Below, piece after piece: positions 1 through 8,897 of a stretch of DNA of 64,000 nucleotides (its first letter is position 1; each line of letters opens with the position of its first letter). The stretch is from LMUY01 sp964247705 (GTDB lineage Bacteria > Pseudomonadota > Alphaproteobacteria > Acetobacterales > Acetobacteraceae). Both the position numbers and the translations under genes were made by a program. The notes under the pieces are model-generated. The model had not been told where the DNA came from and searched no databases. It saw only the letters and a program-made list of their open reading frames with translations. The stretch is taken from assembly GCA_964247705.1 (NCBI GenBank), contig CAXTVQ010000016.1, positions 1 to 64,000 of the forward strand, written 5' to 3'.

Positions 1-57
1 TCCCCAGCAACGTCTCCCGGCGACGATACGAATAAGCGCAGAGTCTGCCCGCTCACC

Positions 58-852
58 TCACGGCACCCGGCAGAAGCCGTCGCATTGCTGGCTCGCCAGG
101 GCGCTGGTCGTGGCTGCGAATTGCAGGCGCTGCGCGGCGGGCAGTCCGTCGATGCCGGGCTGAACCGCACGGCGCATTGCTTCGCGCTGCGGCAGGGTTA
201 GGCCCGACGCCAACGCCGGGCCGGCCGAGGCCATGCTGGCAAGCAGCCGCTCCCGGTTGTCTAAGTGCAGCCGCGGATCGTTCACCAGGCTGGCCCAGCG
301 GACCGCGAACTGCTGCGTGCCGGCGCGGACCTGCGCAGTGATCGGCCGGGCGCGCTCGACCTGTTCTTGCGTCATGTGCGCAGCCGCGTCGGTCAGGGCC
401 GCCACACCCCCGGCCGCGGCCCGTGCCGCGAACGCGAGCGACCGAACGATCTCGTCCTGGAACAGGACCGTGTTGCGCGCGGCGTCAGCCTGGTGAGCCG
501 GGTCCGGGCTGAAGCCGAGGTAAAAACCCATGATCTGCACCTGCGCGTTGACGACGGTGAGCAGCAACGGCGCGTCTGCGGCCGTGTAGGGCGGATGTCC
601 GAGCAGGGCCGGCACGTCCCAAAGCTGCTCCAGAACCGGCCGCTCTCGCGGGTCGTCCAACGTTGGCGCCTTGCCTTGTGCACGGTCCTGCCGGGCCAGC
701 GCCTGGGCGGCGTTGAAGGCTGCGTTCATGCGCTGCCCGGCATCGGGCGGCGCCGCCGCTGCCAAGACCAGCGCCGCTGCCCACAGGCTCCATCGCAACC
801 GGCCAGGCCCGCAACACTTGACCGAGCTGGCGCCCATGTCGCCGACCGGCAT
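58..852 (-). CDS. Exported protein of unknown function
   Basis: I do not recognise the family. The 264-residue product begins with a basic stretch followed by a hydrophobic alanine-rich segment (about residues 19-36), which reads as a signal peptide or N-terminal anchor. The rest is alanine-rich and predicted helical, with two cysteines near the C-terminus (QCDGFCRVP). I chose the ATG at 852 because GGAAGG lies 8 bases before it; a GTG at 879 would add nine residues. The gene is alone, with no partner within 130 bases upstream of the next gene. No catalytic motif is visible. Confidence 0.6.
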   Translation of the reverse strand: MPVGDMGASSVKCCGPGRLRWSLWAAALVLAAAAPPDAGQRMNAAFNAAQALARQDRAQGKAPTLDDPRERPVLEQLWDVPALLGHPPYTAADAPLLLTVVNAQVQIMGFYLGFSPDPAHQADAARNTVLFQDEIVRSLAFAARAAAGGVAALTDAAAHMTQEQVERARPITAQVRAGTQQFAVRWASLVNDPRLHLDNRERLLASMASAGPALASGLTLPQREAMRRAVQPGIDGLPAAQRLQFAATTSALASQQCDGFCRVP

Positions 853-1014
853 GCGTGCTGCCTTCCGACACGCGCCCACCGCAGTCCCCTCTGGTTCGAT
901 CCGTGCCGAACCGTATCATATGTCTGACGATAGGAAAGTTCTAATAGCGACCGGGTGATACCGCCCTTGCTCAGCGAGCGGCAGAGCGGCCGTAAGCTTC
1001 CGTTAGGCCAGTCC

Positions 1015-1404
1015 TTACATCGCCGGGCGAACCATGGGAATACGGTAGCCGTCCGGATGGTCGCCATAGACGAGAACGACCGGGCCATCCATGACGAGCG
1101 CCGGCGCAAATTCTGGCGCCACGCAGGACACCATGATCGGCCCTTCTTCCAGCCGGATCACGACGACAGTGTGCGGAGCAGGGAAGGCGGGAAGGTACTG
1201 GCGATGGAAGGTGGTCCACGACAGCAGCGTGGCGCGGCCCGACAGCGTCTCCCAGGTGTATTCGGCAGACAGCGTCTCGGGATCCACGGGGCCTGGCGGA
1301 TACCGGAACCGGCCGCTCGCGCTGCAGCGCTGCAGCGCGAGCGCACCCGCCTGGATGCTGTCCCACATCGGTCCGTCGTACGGCGAAAACAGCGTCGGGC
1401 CCAC
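1015..1404 (-). CDS. DUF35 OB-fold protein, partner of thiolase-like protein
   Basis: This is a short acyl-CoA-associated OB-fold protein of the DUF35 family (about 129 residues), which normally forms a complex with a thiolase-like enzyme. It shows the usual order: a short N-terminal helix (MWDSIQAGALALQRC), a linker with YPPGP, then the OB-fold strands (SGRATLLSWTTFHRQY, PHTVVVIRLEEGPIM). The zinc ribbon is degenerate: only the first cysteine remains where the family usually has four. It follows the thiolase-like gene almost without a gap. The start is read as GTG at 1404 with GGAG 10 bases upstream; a TTG at 1413 overlapping the upstream stop is possible. Family assignment is firm; the substrate is unknown. 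Confidence 0.82.
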   Translation of the reverse strand: MGPTLFSPYDGPMWDSIQAGALALQRCSASGRFRYPPGPVDPETLSAEYTWETLSGRATLLSWTTFHRQYLPAFPAPHTVVVIRLEEGPIMVSCVAPEFAPALVMDGPVVLVYGDHPDGYRIPMVRPAM

Positions 1405-1409
1405 GCGCG

Positions 1410-2585
1410 TCAAACTCCGTACATGATCGAGGTGACCTTGCCCGCGACGTCGGACACGTAGTGCACATGGCGGCACCGGTTCACCTGGCGGTCGCCGAGA
1501 CCGCCGCGCAGTTGCCGCACGGCTTCGATCTGGTGGGCCCAACCCTGCATGTAGGTTTCGGACAGATGGCCGCCCGCCGTGTTGACCGGCAGCGTGCCGC
1601 CCGGGCCGATCGCCGTGTCCGACAAGAACCGGCCGGCCTCGCCCTCGGCGCAGTAGCCGAAGCCCTCGAGGGCGAAGGGCACGTGACAACTGAAGCTGTC
1701 ATACACCAGCAGCGCGTCCACATCCTCCGGTCCCACCCCCGCCATGTCATACACCTGGCGGGAGGCAAGGCGCTGTGCCGGACGATAGAAGTCCACGATG
1801 CGTGACCCAAGGCTGGTCGCCTCGCGGTTCAGGTCGGCGCGGCCCACGCCATCGATGAACACCGGCTTGCCGCCCATGCGCCGGGCCCGCGCCGCGTCCA
1901 CCAGGATGAGGGCCACGCCGCCGTCGTTGACGAGGCAGTAATCCAGCAGACGCAGCGGCTCCGCGATGTAGGCGGAGGCGGCATAATCCTCGAGTGTGAT
2001 GGGCTTGCGCATGATCGCGTTCGGGTTGAGCCCGGCCCAGGCCCGCTCGGCCACCGCGACCGCACCCAGCTCGCGTTCGGTCATGCCGCTCTGCGCCATG
2101 TATCGCCGGACCGTCAGGGCATACAGCGCGCCCTGCGAGGTGAGCCCCCAGGGCGCGTGGTAAACGTAGGACATGAACATGTCCCCGCCCATCGCCTGGG
2201 CGCCGCCATACTGGACGGCAGCCGAACGCTGATCGTTGCCGTAGACCAGCGCCACCACTCCGGCCATCCCTGATTGCAGGGCCATGCACGCCTTGACCAC
2301 GGCCGTCACCGCATCGGCCTGGTCGCCCCAGCGCGGGTCGATGCCGAGCACTTCGCCCATGCGCTCATAGGCGGTGTTGGGACCGACGATCAGGCCGTCG
2401 ACATCGTCCTTGCCCAACCCCGCATCGTGCAGGGCGCCATGCAAGGCCGCGGCAGCGTAGCCGTAGCTGTCGGAGGGTTTCTCACCGGCCCTGACCCGGC
2501 GGTAGTCGCCCGGCCAATCCGTGTGGCCGATCCCGACCACCGCGGCCGCCCGGTGCAGGCTGCCGCCACCGCTCGCCTCGCTCAT
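1410..2585 (-). CDS. Thiolase-like protein (lipid-transfer/SCP-x type)
   Basis: The 391-residue product has a thiolase fold of the SCP-x/lipid-transfer class: AAVVGIGHTDWPG at the N-terminus, a central GMAGVVALVYGNDQRS segment, and LPVNTAGGHLSETYMQG in the C-terminal half. Where biosynthetic and degradative thiolases carry the nucleophilic cysteine I see no equivalent cysteine, so classical thiolysis is doubtful. Thiolase-like/DUF35 pairs of this kind include Ltp2-ChsH2-type retro-aldolases acting on CoA thioesters, and the DUF35 gene is immediately downstream. GGAGGA 7 bases before the ATG at 2585 sets the start. The gene is divergent from the cyclase gene at 2668, with 82 bases between them. 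The specific reaction is inference. Confidence 0.85.
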   Translation of the reverse strand: MSEASGGGSLHRAAAVVGIGHTDWPGDYRRVRAGEKPSDSYGYAAAALHGALHDAGLGKDDVDGLIVGPNTAYERMGEVLGIDPRWGDQADAVTAVVKACMALQSGMAGVVALVYGNDQRSAAVQYGGAQAMGGDMFMSYVYHAPWGLTSQGALYALTVRRYMAQSGMTERELGAVAVAERAWAGLNPNAIMRKPITLEDYAASAYIAEPLRLLDYCLVNDGGVALILVDAARARRMGGKPVFIDGVGRADLNREATSLGSRIVDFYRPAQRLASRQVYDMAGVGPEDVDALLVYDSFSCHVPFALEGFGYCAEGEAGRFLSDTAIGPGGTLPVNTAGGHLSETYMQGWAHQIEAVRQLRGGLGDRQVNRCRHVHYVSDVAGKVTSIMYGV

Positions 2586-2667
2586 GCCTGTGTCCTCCGT
2601 CCCGAGTGTTTGCACCTCGGACGGACATGCTCAAGATGCGCCGCGTACACGCCGAAGGGAGCCGCCG

Positions 2668-3561
2668 ATGCAAGACGACGCACAACCAAACAATTGGGGG
2701 CGCTGGGGCAAGGAGGATGAGCGCGGCACCGCCAACACCATCACCCCGGAACGCCTGGCCGGCGCGGCCGGCCTGGTGCGTCGGGGCCGTGTGTATAGCC
2801 TATCTTTGCCGGTACAGGCGCAGGCGGTGCCGGTGCTGCCGCGCCGGGCGCCGACGCAGCATTTCATGACGCTGGACGGTGGTGATTACGCCGCGGGGCT
2901 GCAGCGCAAGAGCGGCTTTCAGGCGTCCGACGACTACCTGGCGCTCTATACGCACGGCAGCACGCATATCGATGCGCTCGCCCATGTCTGGTACGATGGC
3001 ACGCTGTACAACGGCTTCTCGGCCAACACGGTGCGCAGCACGGGTGCCGCGCGCTGCGGCATCGAGAAGCTCGGCCACCTGGTCGGCCGGGGCGTGCTGC
3101 TGGATTTCTGCCGCTATCGGGGCCAGACCCCGTTGCCCGGCGGCACGGTGCTGACGCCCGAGGATTTCGAGGCGTGTGCCGCCGCCCAGGGCGTCGCGTT
3201 GCGGGAAGGCGACGTGGTGCTGATCCGCACCGGTTGGCTCGCGACCTTCGACGAACTCGATCCCGGCCCGTTCTTCGCCGCCGAACCCGGGATCGGCTTG
3301 GCCGCGGGCGAATGGATCGGCGCGATGGGCTTCGCCGCGATCGGCGCCGACAACTACGCGGTCGAGGCAATTCCTACCGAAACCCAGGCCACCGCCCCCG
3401 TGCACCGCCGGTTGATCCGCGATTACGGCGTCTCGTTGATGGAGCTGATGGTGCTGGACAAGCTCGCGGCGGACGAGGTGTGGGAGTTCATGTTCGTCGC
3501 GGCGCCGCTTGCAATCACCGGCGGCGTGGGCAGCCCGATCAACCCGCTTGCGATCTGCTGA
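2668..3561 (+). CDS. Cyclase-family metal-dependent hydrolase
   Basis: The product (297 residues) belongs to the cyclase family (PF04199) that includes kynurenine formamidase and several ring-opening or amide/lactone hydrolases. The metal-binding signature HxGTHxDxxxH is present as HGSTHIDALAH around residues 94-104, followed by a conserved GVLLDFCRYRG strand and a LIRTGW segment. The start ATG at 2668 has AGGGAG 7-12 bases upstream. Its 3' end overlaps the 3' end of the convergent acyl-CoA synthetase gene by 23 bases. In this setting it probably hydrolyses a cyclic or amide intermediate of the catabolic pathway; the substrate cannot be told from sequence. Confidence 0.87.
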   Translation: MQDDAQPNNWGRWGKEDERGTANTITPERLAGAAGLVRRGRVYSLSLPVQAQAVPVLPRRAPTQHFMTLDGGDYAAGLQRKSGFQASDDYLALYTHGSTHIDALAHVWYDGTLYNGFSANTVRSTGAARCGIEKLGHLVGRGVLLDFCRYRGQTPLPGGTVLTPEDFEACAAAQGVALREGDVVLIRTGWLATFDELDPGPFFAAEPGIGLAAGEWIGAMGFAAIGADNYAVEAIPTETQATAPVHRRLIRDYGVSLMELMVLDKLAADEVWEFMFVAAPLAITGGVGSPINPLAIC

Positions 3562-5131
3562 GGGCAAAGCGGTCCTGGATCAACCGCTTGCTGATCTTGC
3601 CGGTATCGGTCAGCGGCATGTCCGTGTCGGCGACGATCTCGATCACCGCGGGCACCTTGTAGACCGCGGCCCGCTCGCGGCAGAACGCCCGCAGGGCGTC
3701 CGCCGTGACGATGGCCGTTGGCTGCAGCACCACCATCGCCGCCAGCACCTCGTCCTGGTGCGGGTCGGGGATGCCGACCACGGCGGCCAGGCGCACGGCG
3801 GGGTGCGATAGGAGGAGTTCCTCCACTTCGGCGGGGGCCACGTTGATGCCGCCGGTCTTCACCATCTCCTTGCTGCGACCGCGGAAGTGGACGTTGCCGT
3901 CCGCGTCCAGCGTGGCCAGGTCGCCGGTGTAGAACCAGCCCTCGGCATCGGTCGCCTCGGCGGTGCGCGCCGGGTCCTTGTAGTAGCCCGGCATCACGTA
4001 GCCGCGCAGGCGGACCTCGCCGACCATGCCCGTGGCGAGAGGTTGACGCGTTGCCGGGTCGACGACCTGCAGCTCGGTGCCGGGTAGCACCGGGCCTGAG
4101 CTGGACAGGCGTTGCGGGATCGGGATCTTGCAGTCGGGGACCGCGCTGTTGCCGTAACCCTCGGTCAGGCCGTAGCAGGTGGCCATCTCGGTGGCGCCCA
4201 ACTCCGCCATCAGCGGCATGGATTGCGGCATGCCGATACCGGTGCGCAGCGAGCGGAGATCGCGGTTCGGCCGGTCGGGGTGGTTGTACAGGTCCAGCAC
4301 CATGTTGGGCATGGTGTAGATCACGCTGATCCGCTCCTGCTCGATCAGGCGCAGGGCTTCCGCCGTGTCGTAGCGGTATTGCAGCACGATCGATCCGCCA
4401 TGCGTGAGCACGGCCAGCAGCGCGTTGGCGCAGGCGAAGCTCCAGAACATGGAGATGACCATGAGCATGCGGTCGTCCGGCGACAGATGCAGCCGCTCGC
4501 CGATCCCGTGCATGTTCTCCACCAGGCCGCCGTGCAGCAGCGGCACCGCCTTGGAGCGGGCGGTGGAGCCGGAGGTGAACAGCAGGTAGGCCATGTCGTC
4601 CGGCAGCACCGCCGCCTCCGCCGCGTCCAGCACGGCGTCTGGCGTCCCGGTGCCGGCGGCCAGCATCGCGCCCCAACCGATTGCCCCCGGCGGGCCGCCG
4701 TCGCCGAAGCAGACAATCCGGCGCAGACCCGGCAAGGCGGTGGCGAGGTCGCCGAGGCTGGCCAGTTCGGCCACGTAGTCCCGGCTGCCGAACCGCGACT
4801 CCATCACCAGCACGGCCGTGTCCGACAAGTCGAGCGCGTGGTGCAGCTCACCCGCCTTCCACCAGGTGTTCAGGGCCACCAGCGTCCCGCCAAGGGCCGT
4901 GACGGCGAACGCAGTCAGCAGCCATTCACGGCGGTTGCCCATCAATACCGCCACGTGGTCGCCGCGCCGGACACCGAGCGCATAAAGCCCCTTCGCCACG
5001 TCCCGTGCCGCGGCGTGGGTATCGGCATAGCTGAGGCGCACATCGCCATCGACGAGGAACGGAGCGTCCGGCTGGCGGCGTGTCATTTCGGTCAGCAGAG
5101 CCGGCACGGTGCGGCTGCGTGGCATCTGCAT
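3539..5131 (-). CDS. Acyl-CoA synthetase (AMP-forming)
   Basis: This is a class I adenylate-forming ligase of 530 residues that would activate a carboxylic acid to its CoA thioester. All core motifs are visible: the phosphate-binding loop (LLFTSGSTARSKAVPL), ATCYGLTEGYGN, FYTGDLATLD, the hinge motif GRSKEMVKTGGINVAPAEV, and the catalytic lysine region PLTDTGKISKRL near the C-terminus. GGAGG sits 6 bases before the ATG. It follows the amidohydrolase gene by 17 bases, so the two are probably cotranscribed. It is a good candidate for the entry step of the locus. The acid could be aromatic, alicyclic or a medium-chain fatty acid. Confidence 0.9.
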   Translation of the reverse strand: MQMPRSRTVPALLTEMTRRQPDAPFLVDGDVRLSYADTHAAARDVAKGLYALGVRRGDHVAVLMGNRREWLLTAFAVTALGGTLVALNTWWKAGELHHALDLSDTAVLVMESRFGSRDYVAELASLGDLATALPGLRRIVCFGDGGPPGAIGWGAMLAAGTGTPDAVLDAAEAAVLPDDMAYLLFTSGSTARSKAVPLLHGGLVENMHGIGERLHLSPDDRMLMVISMFWSFACANALLAVLTHGGSIVLQYRYDTAEALRLIEQERISVIYTMPNMVLDLYNHPDRPNRDLRSLRTGIGMPQSMPLMAELGATEMATCYGLTEGYGNSAVPDCKIPIPQRLSSSGPVLPGTELQVVDPATRQPLATGMVGEVRLRGYVMPGYYKDPARTAEATDAEGWFYTGDLATLDADGNVHFRGRSKEMVKTGGINVAPAEVEELLLSHPAVRLAAVVGIPDPHQDEVLAAMVVLQPTAIVTADALRAFCRERAAVYKVPAVIEIVADTDMPLTDTGKISKRLIQDRFALSRSQAG

Positions 5132-5148
5132 GGGGTGCCTCCTTCGCG

Positions 5149-6171
5149 TCAGAGTTCGAGGCGATAGAACCGTGAGGCCGTTGCCCGGAACAGGTCGTCC
5201 CGCTCCGCCTCGCTATACCGGGCGGCGATCTTCTTGAAGGCGTTCCATATCACGCCGTAGCTGCAGGCCGCCTTGTCGACGGGGAAGTTGCTCTCGAACA
5301 TGCAGCGCCCGGGCCCGAACAGATCGACGCAGGTGGACATTGCCGGCGCCCATGCGGCGGCGAGCTCGTCGGAGGAGGGCGGGGCTTCGCGCGCGTGAAA
5401 CCCGTAGCCGGCCAGCGCCATGCCGAGGCCGCCGAGCTTGACGTGCAGGTTGGGGAAGGCGGCCAATTGCTCGAGCGCGCTACGCCAACCAGCCACGCTC
5501 CTGCCCGCGTAACTGCCGATGCCGATCCGGCCGCCGATATGGTTCAGCACCACGCGCGCCTGCGGGAAGCGCCGCATCAGCGCGACCAGGTCCGGCAGTT
5601 GCGGGTGATACATCCAGGCGTCGAACGTCAGGCCACGTGCCTGGAGGCGGGCGAACCCCTCCTGGAACGCCCGGTCGTTCAGCAAGCCAGGCGGGGCCGG
5701 CGTGCGGACCTCGGGGTCGTGGCAACTATTGTGGCGGATCCCGCGGAAGCGGCCGCCACCGGCCCTTTCCAGCGCGTCCAACACCGGTTCCACCTTGGCG
5801 CCCAGGGCCAGGTTCGCGTGTCCCACGATGCCGGCGCAGATGCGGGCCGGGCCATACAGGCCGGAGGCGCCCATCGCCGCGATGCCGTTGGCAAACTCGA
5901 CCTCGCCCACCGGTTGCAGCTCGGGCGGGTCAGCCTCGCGGTACATCGCGCGGGCTTCGACGAAGACGGTGGCCACGATCCGGTGGCCGCTGCCGCCGAT
6001 GTCGGCGAGCAGGTCGTCGGCGAGGTAACGCGGATGCACCACATCCCAAAGGTGATGGTGCGGGTCCACGACCGGCCGGCCGGGGTCGATCGCAGGCTCC
6101 ACGTGACGGGCGAGCCAGTCCGGCCGGGGAACCGGGTTCGGCAGCGCGTCGGGCGGGCGTTGCTCGGCCAT
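5149..6171 (-). CDS. Amidohydrolase-2 family TIM-barrel hydrolase
   Basis: The 340-residue product is a metal-dependent hydrolase or decarboxylase of the amidohydrolase-2 family. It has the HxH metal motif near the N-terminus (VVDPHHHLWDV), a central histidine (VVLNHIGGRIG), and the late catalytic aspartate region (MFESNFPVDK). Relatives hydrolyse lactones or decarboxylate aromatic acids. GAGAGAG lies just before the ATG at 6171; in-frame codons further upstream run antisense to no known domain and lack homology. It sits between the GMC oxidoreductase gene (11 bases upstream) and the acyl-CoA synthetase gene, consistent with one operon. Confidence 0.88.
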   Translation of the reverse strand: MAEQRPPDALPNPVPRPDWLARHVEPAIDPGRPVVDPHHHLWDVVHPRYLADDLLADIGGSGHRIVATVFVEARAMYREADPPELQPVGEVEFANGIAAMGASGLYGPARICAGIVGHANLALGAKVEPVLDALERAGGGRFRGIRHNSCHDPEVRTPAPPGLLNDRAFQEGFARLQARGLTFDAWMYHPQLPDLVALMRRFPQARVVLNHIGGRIGIGSYAGRSVAGWRSALEQLAAFPNLHVKLGGLGMALAGYGFHAREAPPSSDELAAAWAPAMSTCVDLFGPGRCMFESNFPVDKAACSYGVIWNAFKKIAARYSEAERDDLFRATASRFYRLEL

Positions 6172-6182
6172 GATCTCTCTCC

Positions 6183-7817
6183 TCAGGCCGCGTGGCGCAA
6201 AACGGAGGGAAGCGGCGGGCGGCCGAGCACCATGTCGGCCGCCTTCTCCCCCACCATCAGGCTTGCCGCCATGGTGTTGGCGGACGGCACCTGCGGCATG
6301 ATGGAGGCGTCCACGATTCGAAGTCCGTCGAACCCGTAAACCCGCAAGGCATCGTCCACCACAGCGGTCTTGTCGCCGGGCGGTCCCATGCGGCATGAGC
6401 CGACCAGGTGATAGGCCGTGCCGCCGCGGCGCCGGGCGTAATCCAGCCACTCGTCGTCGCTCGAAACCGCTGCACCCGGCAGCGTTTCCGCCACCAGATA
6501 CGGAGCCATCGCGCGGCTGTTGAGCAGCGCGCGGGAGAGCTTCAGCGCGGCCACCAGCACGTGCTGGTCATTCTCTTCGGCGAGGTAGTTCGGTTGCACC
6601 GCGGCCGGGGCAGAGGGGTCGGCGGAGGTAATGCGGACGTAGCCGCGGCTCTCGGGCCGTTGTTGCCGGGCGCCGCAACTCATGCCCGGAAAGTCGTCCA
6701 GCACATAGGTCTTGCCTTCCTGGTAGCTCGCCGGTGTGAACAGCACCTGGATGTCGCCCCGGTTCAGCTCCGGCCGTGACTTCCAGAACACGTGCACCAG
6801 GGAGGGGCTGAGTGCGATGATGCTGGGGCGCCCCGCCATCCAGCGCGCGACCTCCATGCCGAGCCGCCAGCCGCGGGAACGCTCGTTGATCGTGCTCGCG
6901 TTGCGGGCACGGGCGGCGATGCGGACGGTGAAATGGTCCCGCAGGTTCTCGCCGACGCCGGGCAGGTCCTGACGCACGCCGATGCCATGCGCGGACAGCA
7001 ACGCCGCCGGTCCGACGCCGGAGAGTTGCAGCAGTTTCGGGGTGTTGAGCGTGCCGCCGCACAGCAGCACCTCGCGGCGCGCCGTGACGGTCCGCTCGGC
7101 GCCACCCTGGCGGTAACGTATGCCGGTCGCGCGTTTGCCCTCGAACAGGATGCGGGTGGCCTCCGCGCCGATGCGCAGGTCCACCCGGCCCCGCTTCACC
7201 GCCGGGTGCAGGAAGGCGTCGGCGGCGGAAACCCGGCGCCCGCGCTCGATGATGCGCTGGAAATAGCCGGCGCCTTCCTGGGCCGCGCCGTTGTAATCGT
7301 CGTTGCGCGGAACGCCCAACTCGCCGGCGCCGCTGATGAACGCCTCGCAGAGTGGACTCGGCCAGTCCGGGCTGCTGACCGGCAGCCCGCCGGTGCGGCC
7401 GCGATAGGTGTCGTCACCCGGGCCGATGCGCCGCTCCGACCGCTTGAAATACGGGAGCACGTCCGCGTAGCCCCAGCCGGCGTTGCCGCGCTCCGCCCAA
7501 TCGTCGAAGTCGGCGGCCTGGCCGCGGCTGTAGGCCAGGCCGTTGACGGAGGTGGAGCCGCCGACGATGCGCCCCTGCGGAAGCCCCACCTTGCGCCCGC
7601 CGAGCGCCGGGTTCGGGTCGGCGGTGAAGGGCCAGGTGAACGCCGGGTTGTAGAGCGTTTTCACGAAGCCGACCGGCACGCGGATCAGCGGGTGGCGGTC
7701 GGCGATCCCCGCTTCCAGCACGCAGACGGTCGCGTCACCGCCCTCGGTCAAGCGGTCGGCAAGCACGCAACCCGCGGCGCCTGAGCCGACGATGACGTAG
7801 TCGAAGCTGTCATCCAA
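6183..7817 (-). CDS. GMC-family FAD-dependent alcohol dehydrogenase/oxidase
   Basis: The product (544 residues) is a glucose-methanol-choline oxidoreductase that would oxidise a primary or secondary alcohol using FAD. It has the N-terminal dinucleotide fold (YVIVGSGAAGCVLADRL), GMC signature 1 (PQGRIVGGSTSVNGLAYS), signature 2 (GGTLNTPKLLQLSGVGP), and the C-terminal catalytic histidine region (AYHLVGSCRMGP). No ATG precedes the FAD motif at a suitable distance, so I take TTG at 7817, with GGGAGG 11 bases upstream. That gives a normal family length. It is the first gene of the leftward operon and is divergent from livH. Confidence 0.88.
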   Translation of the reverse strand: MDDSFDYVIVGSGAAGCVLADRLTEGGDATVCVLEAGIADRHPLIRVPVGFVKTLYNPAFTWPFTADPNPALGGRKVGLPQGRIVGGSTSVNGLAYSRGQAADFDDWAERGNAGWGYADVLPYFKRSERRIGPGDDTYRGRTGGLPVSSPDWPSPLCEAFISGAGELGVPRNDDYNGAAQEGAGYFQRIIERGRRVSAADAFLHPAVKRGRVDLRIGAEATRILFEGKRATGIRYRQGGAERTVTARREVLLCGGTLNTPKLLQLSGVGPAALLSAHGIGVRQDLPGVGENLRDHFTVRIAARARNASTINERSRGWRLGMEVARWMAGRPSIIALSPSLVHVFWKSRPELNRGDIQVLFTPASYQEGKTYVLDDFPGMSCGARQQRPESRGYVRITSADPSAPAAVQPNYLAEENDQHVLVAALKLSRALLNSRAMAPYLVAETLPGAAVSSDDEWLDYARRRGGTAYHLVGSCRMGPPGDKTAVVDDALRVYGFDGLRIVDASIMPQVPSANTMAASLMVGEKAADMVLGRPPLPSVLRHAA

Positions 7818-7973
7818 AACCTGGCAAACCTCCCGGTCGAACGGCCCTTTCGCAAGGCATAAGCGCAGTGCGCCGGGCCCGTCAAACGGCTCCCGCGCGC
7901 AGAAAACGGGTGGACAGGGCGTCCAACTGCCGACACGGTGCGGCAGCAAAGCAACAAGGCGCCAGGGAGGAAC

Positions 7974-8897
7974 ATGCTCGCGCAGCAGGTCGCCAACGGC
8001 TTGGTGGTGGGCAGCGTTTACGCGTTGTTCGCGCTCGGCTTCACCCTGGTGTTCGGCGTCCACCACGTGCTGAACCTGGCGCACGGCTCGGTTTGCATGT
8101 GGGGCGCATTCATCGGGCTGATCGCGGTGGCGCCCGGCAACGTGTTCGGCACCGGACTGCCCACGCCGTTCCTGCCGCTGCCAGTGGCCTTTCTGCTCGC
8201 GATGCTGGGGGGCGGGTTGCTGGGCGTGCTGCTGGACCTGATTGCGTTCCGGCCGCTGCGGAAGCGCCATGCGACCGAGTTCGCGGCCCTCGTGTCCTCG
8301 ATCGGGGCCTCGCTGGTGCTGATCAGCCTGGCGCAGCAACTCTCGCAGACGCGGATCCTGCGCTTTCCGTTCGGCACCTTCCCGTTGCAGTTCTTCCGCT
8401 TTGCCGGGCTGCGTGTCTCCTCGCTGCAGTTCTTCATCGTCGGCTGCGTGGCCGTGCTGTTCCTGGCGCTGTTGTTCTACCTGTATCGCACCAGCTTCGG
8501 CAGGCAGGTGCGCGCCGTCGCGGTGAACGAGCGGGCCGCGACGCTGCTGGGCGTCAACCCGGCCGCGGTCTACCTGCAGATATTCTTCATCTCGGGCGCG
8601 CTGGCGGGTGCGGCCGGGGTGCTGATCGGGCTCGCCTTCAACTCGGTTAACTTTCTGATGGGGGAGCCCTACCTGATGCGCGCCTTCGTGGTGGTCGTGC
8701 TCGGCGGGCTCGGCAGTGTTACGGGCGCCGTAGTGGCGGGACTGCTGCTCGGGCTGATCCAGGTGCTCACGGTGGTGTACGTGTCCTCGGGGCTGTCGGA
8801 CGCGATCATCTACTCCATCCTGTTCCTGATGCTGCTGGTGCGGCCGACGGGACTGTTCGCCGGGCTGCGCCGTGAGACGCGGGTGATGCGCGGATGA
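7974..8897 (+). CDS. livH: Branched-chain amino acid-type ABC permease LivH
   Basis: This is an inner-membrane permease of the HAAT (LivH) family, 307 residues, nearly all hydrophobic helices. The LivH N-terminal pattern NGLVVGSVYALFALG...LNLAHGS is clear, as is the loop AVAVNERAATLLGVNP near the ATPase-contact region. The ATG at 7974 follows AGGGAGG very closely (3 bases); a GTG at 7938 would add 12 residues. It opens a five-gene rightward operon (livH-livM-livG-livF-binding protein). HAAT systems often carry aromatic or alicyclic acids in catabolic loci, which fits the divergent genes. Confidence 0.92.
   Translation: MLAQQVANGLVVGSVYALFALGFTLVFGVHHVLNLAHGSVCMWGAFIGLIAVAPGNVFGTGLPTPFLPLPVAFLLAMLGGGLLGVLLDLIAFRPLRKRHATEFAALVSSIGASLVLISLAQQLSQTRILRFPFGTFPLQFFRFAGLRVSSLQFFIVGCVAVLFLALLFYLYRTSFGRQVRAVAVNERAATLLGVNPAAVYLQIFFISGALAGAAGVLIGLAFNSVNFLMGEPYLMRAFVVVVLGGLGSVTGAVVAGLLLGLIQVLTVVYVSSGLSDAIIYSILFLMLLVRPTGLFAGLRRETRVMRG

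Noticed and set aside
3423..4676. 417-codon open frame on the minus strand
   Set aside because: Out-of-frame shadow of the acyl-CoA synthetase gene, extended into the cyclase 3' end.
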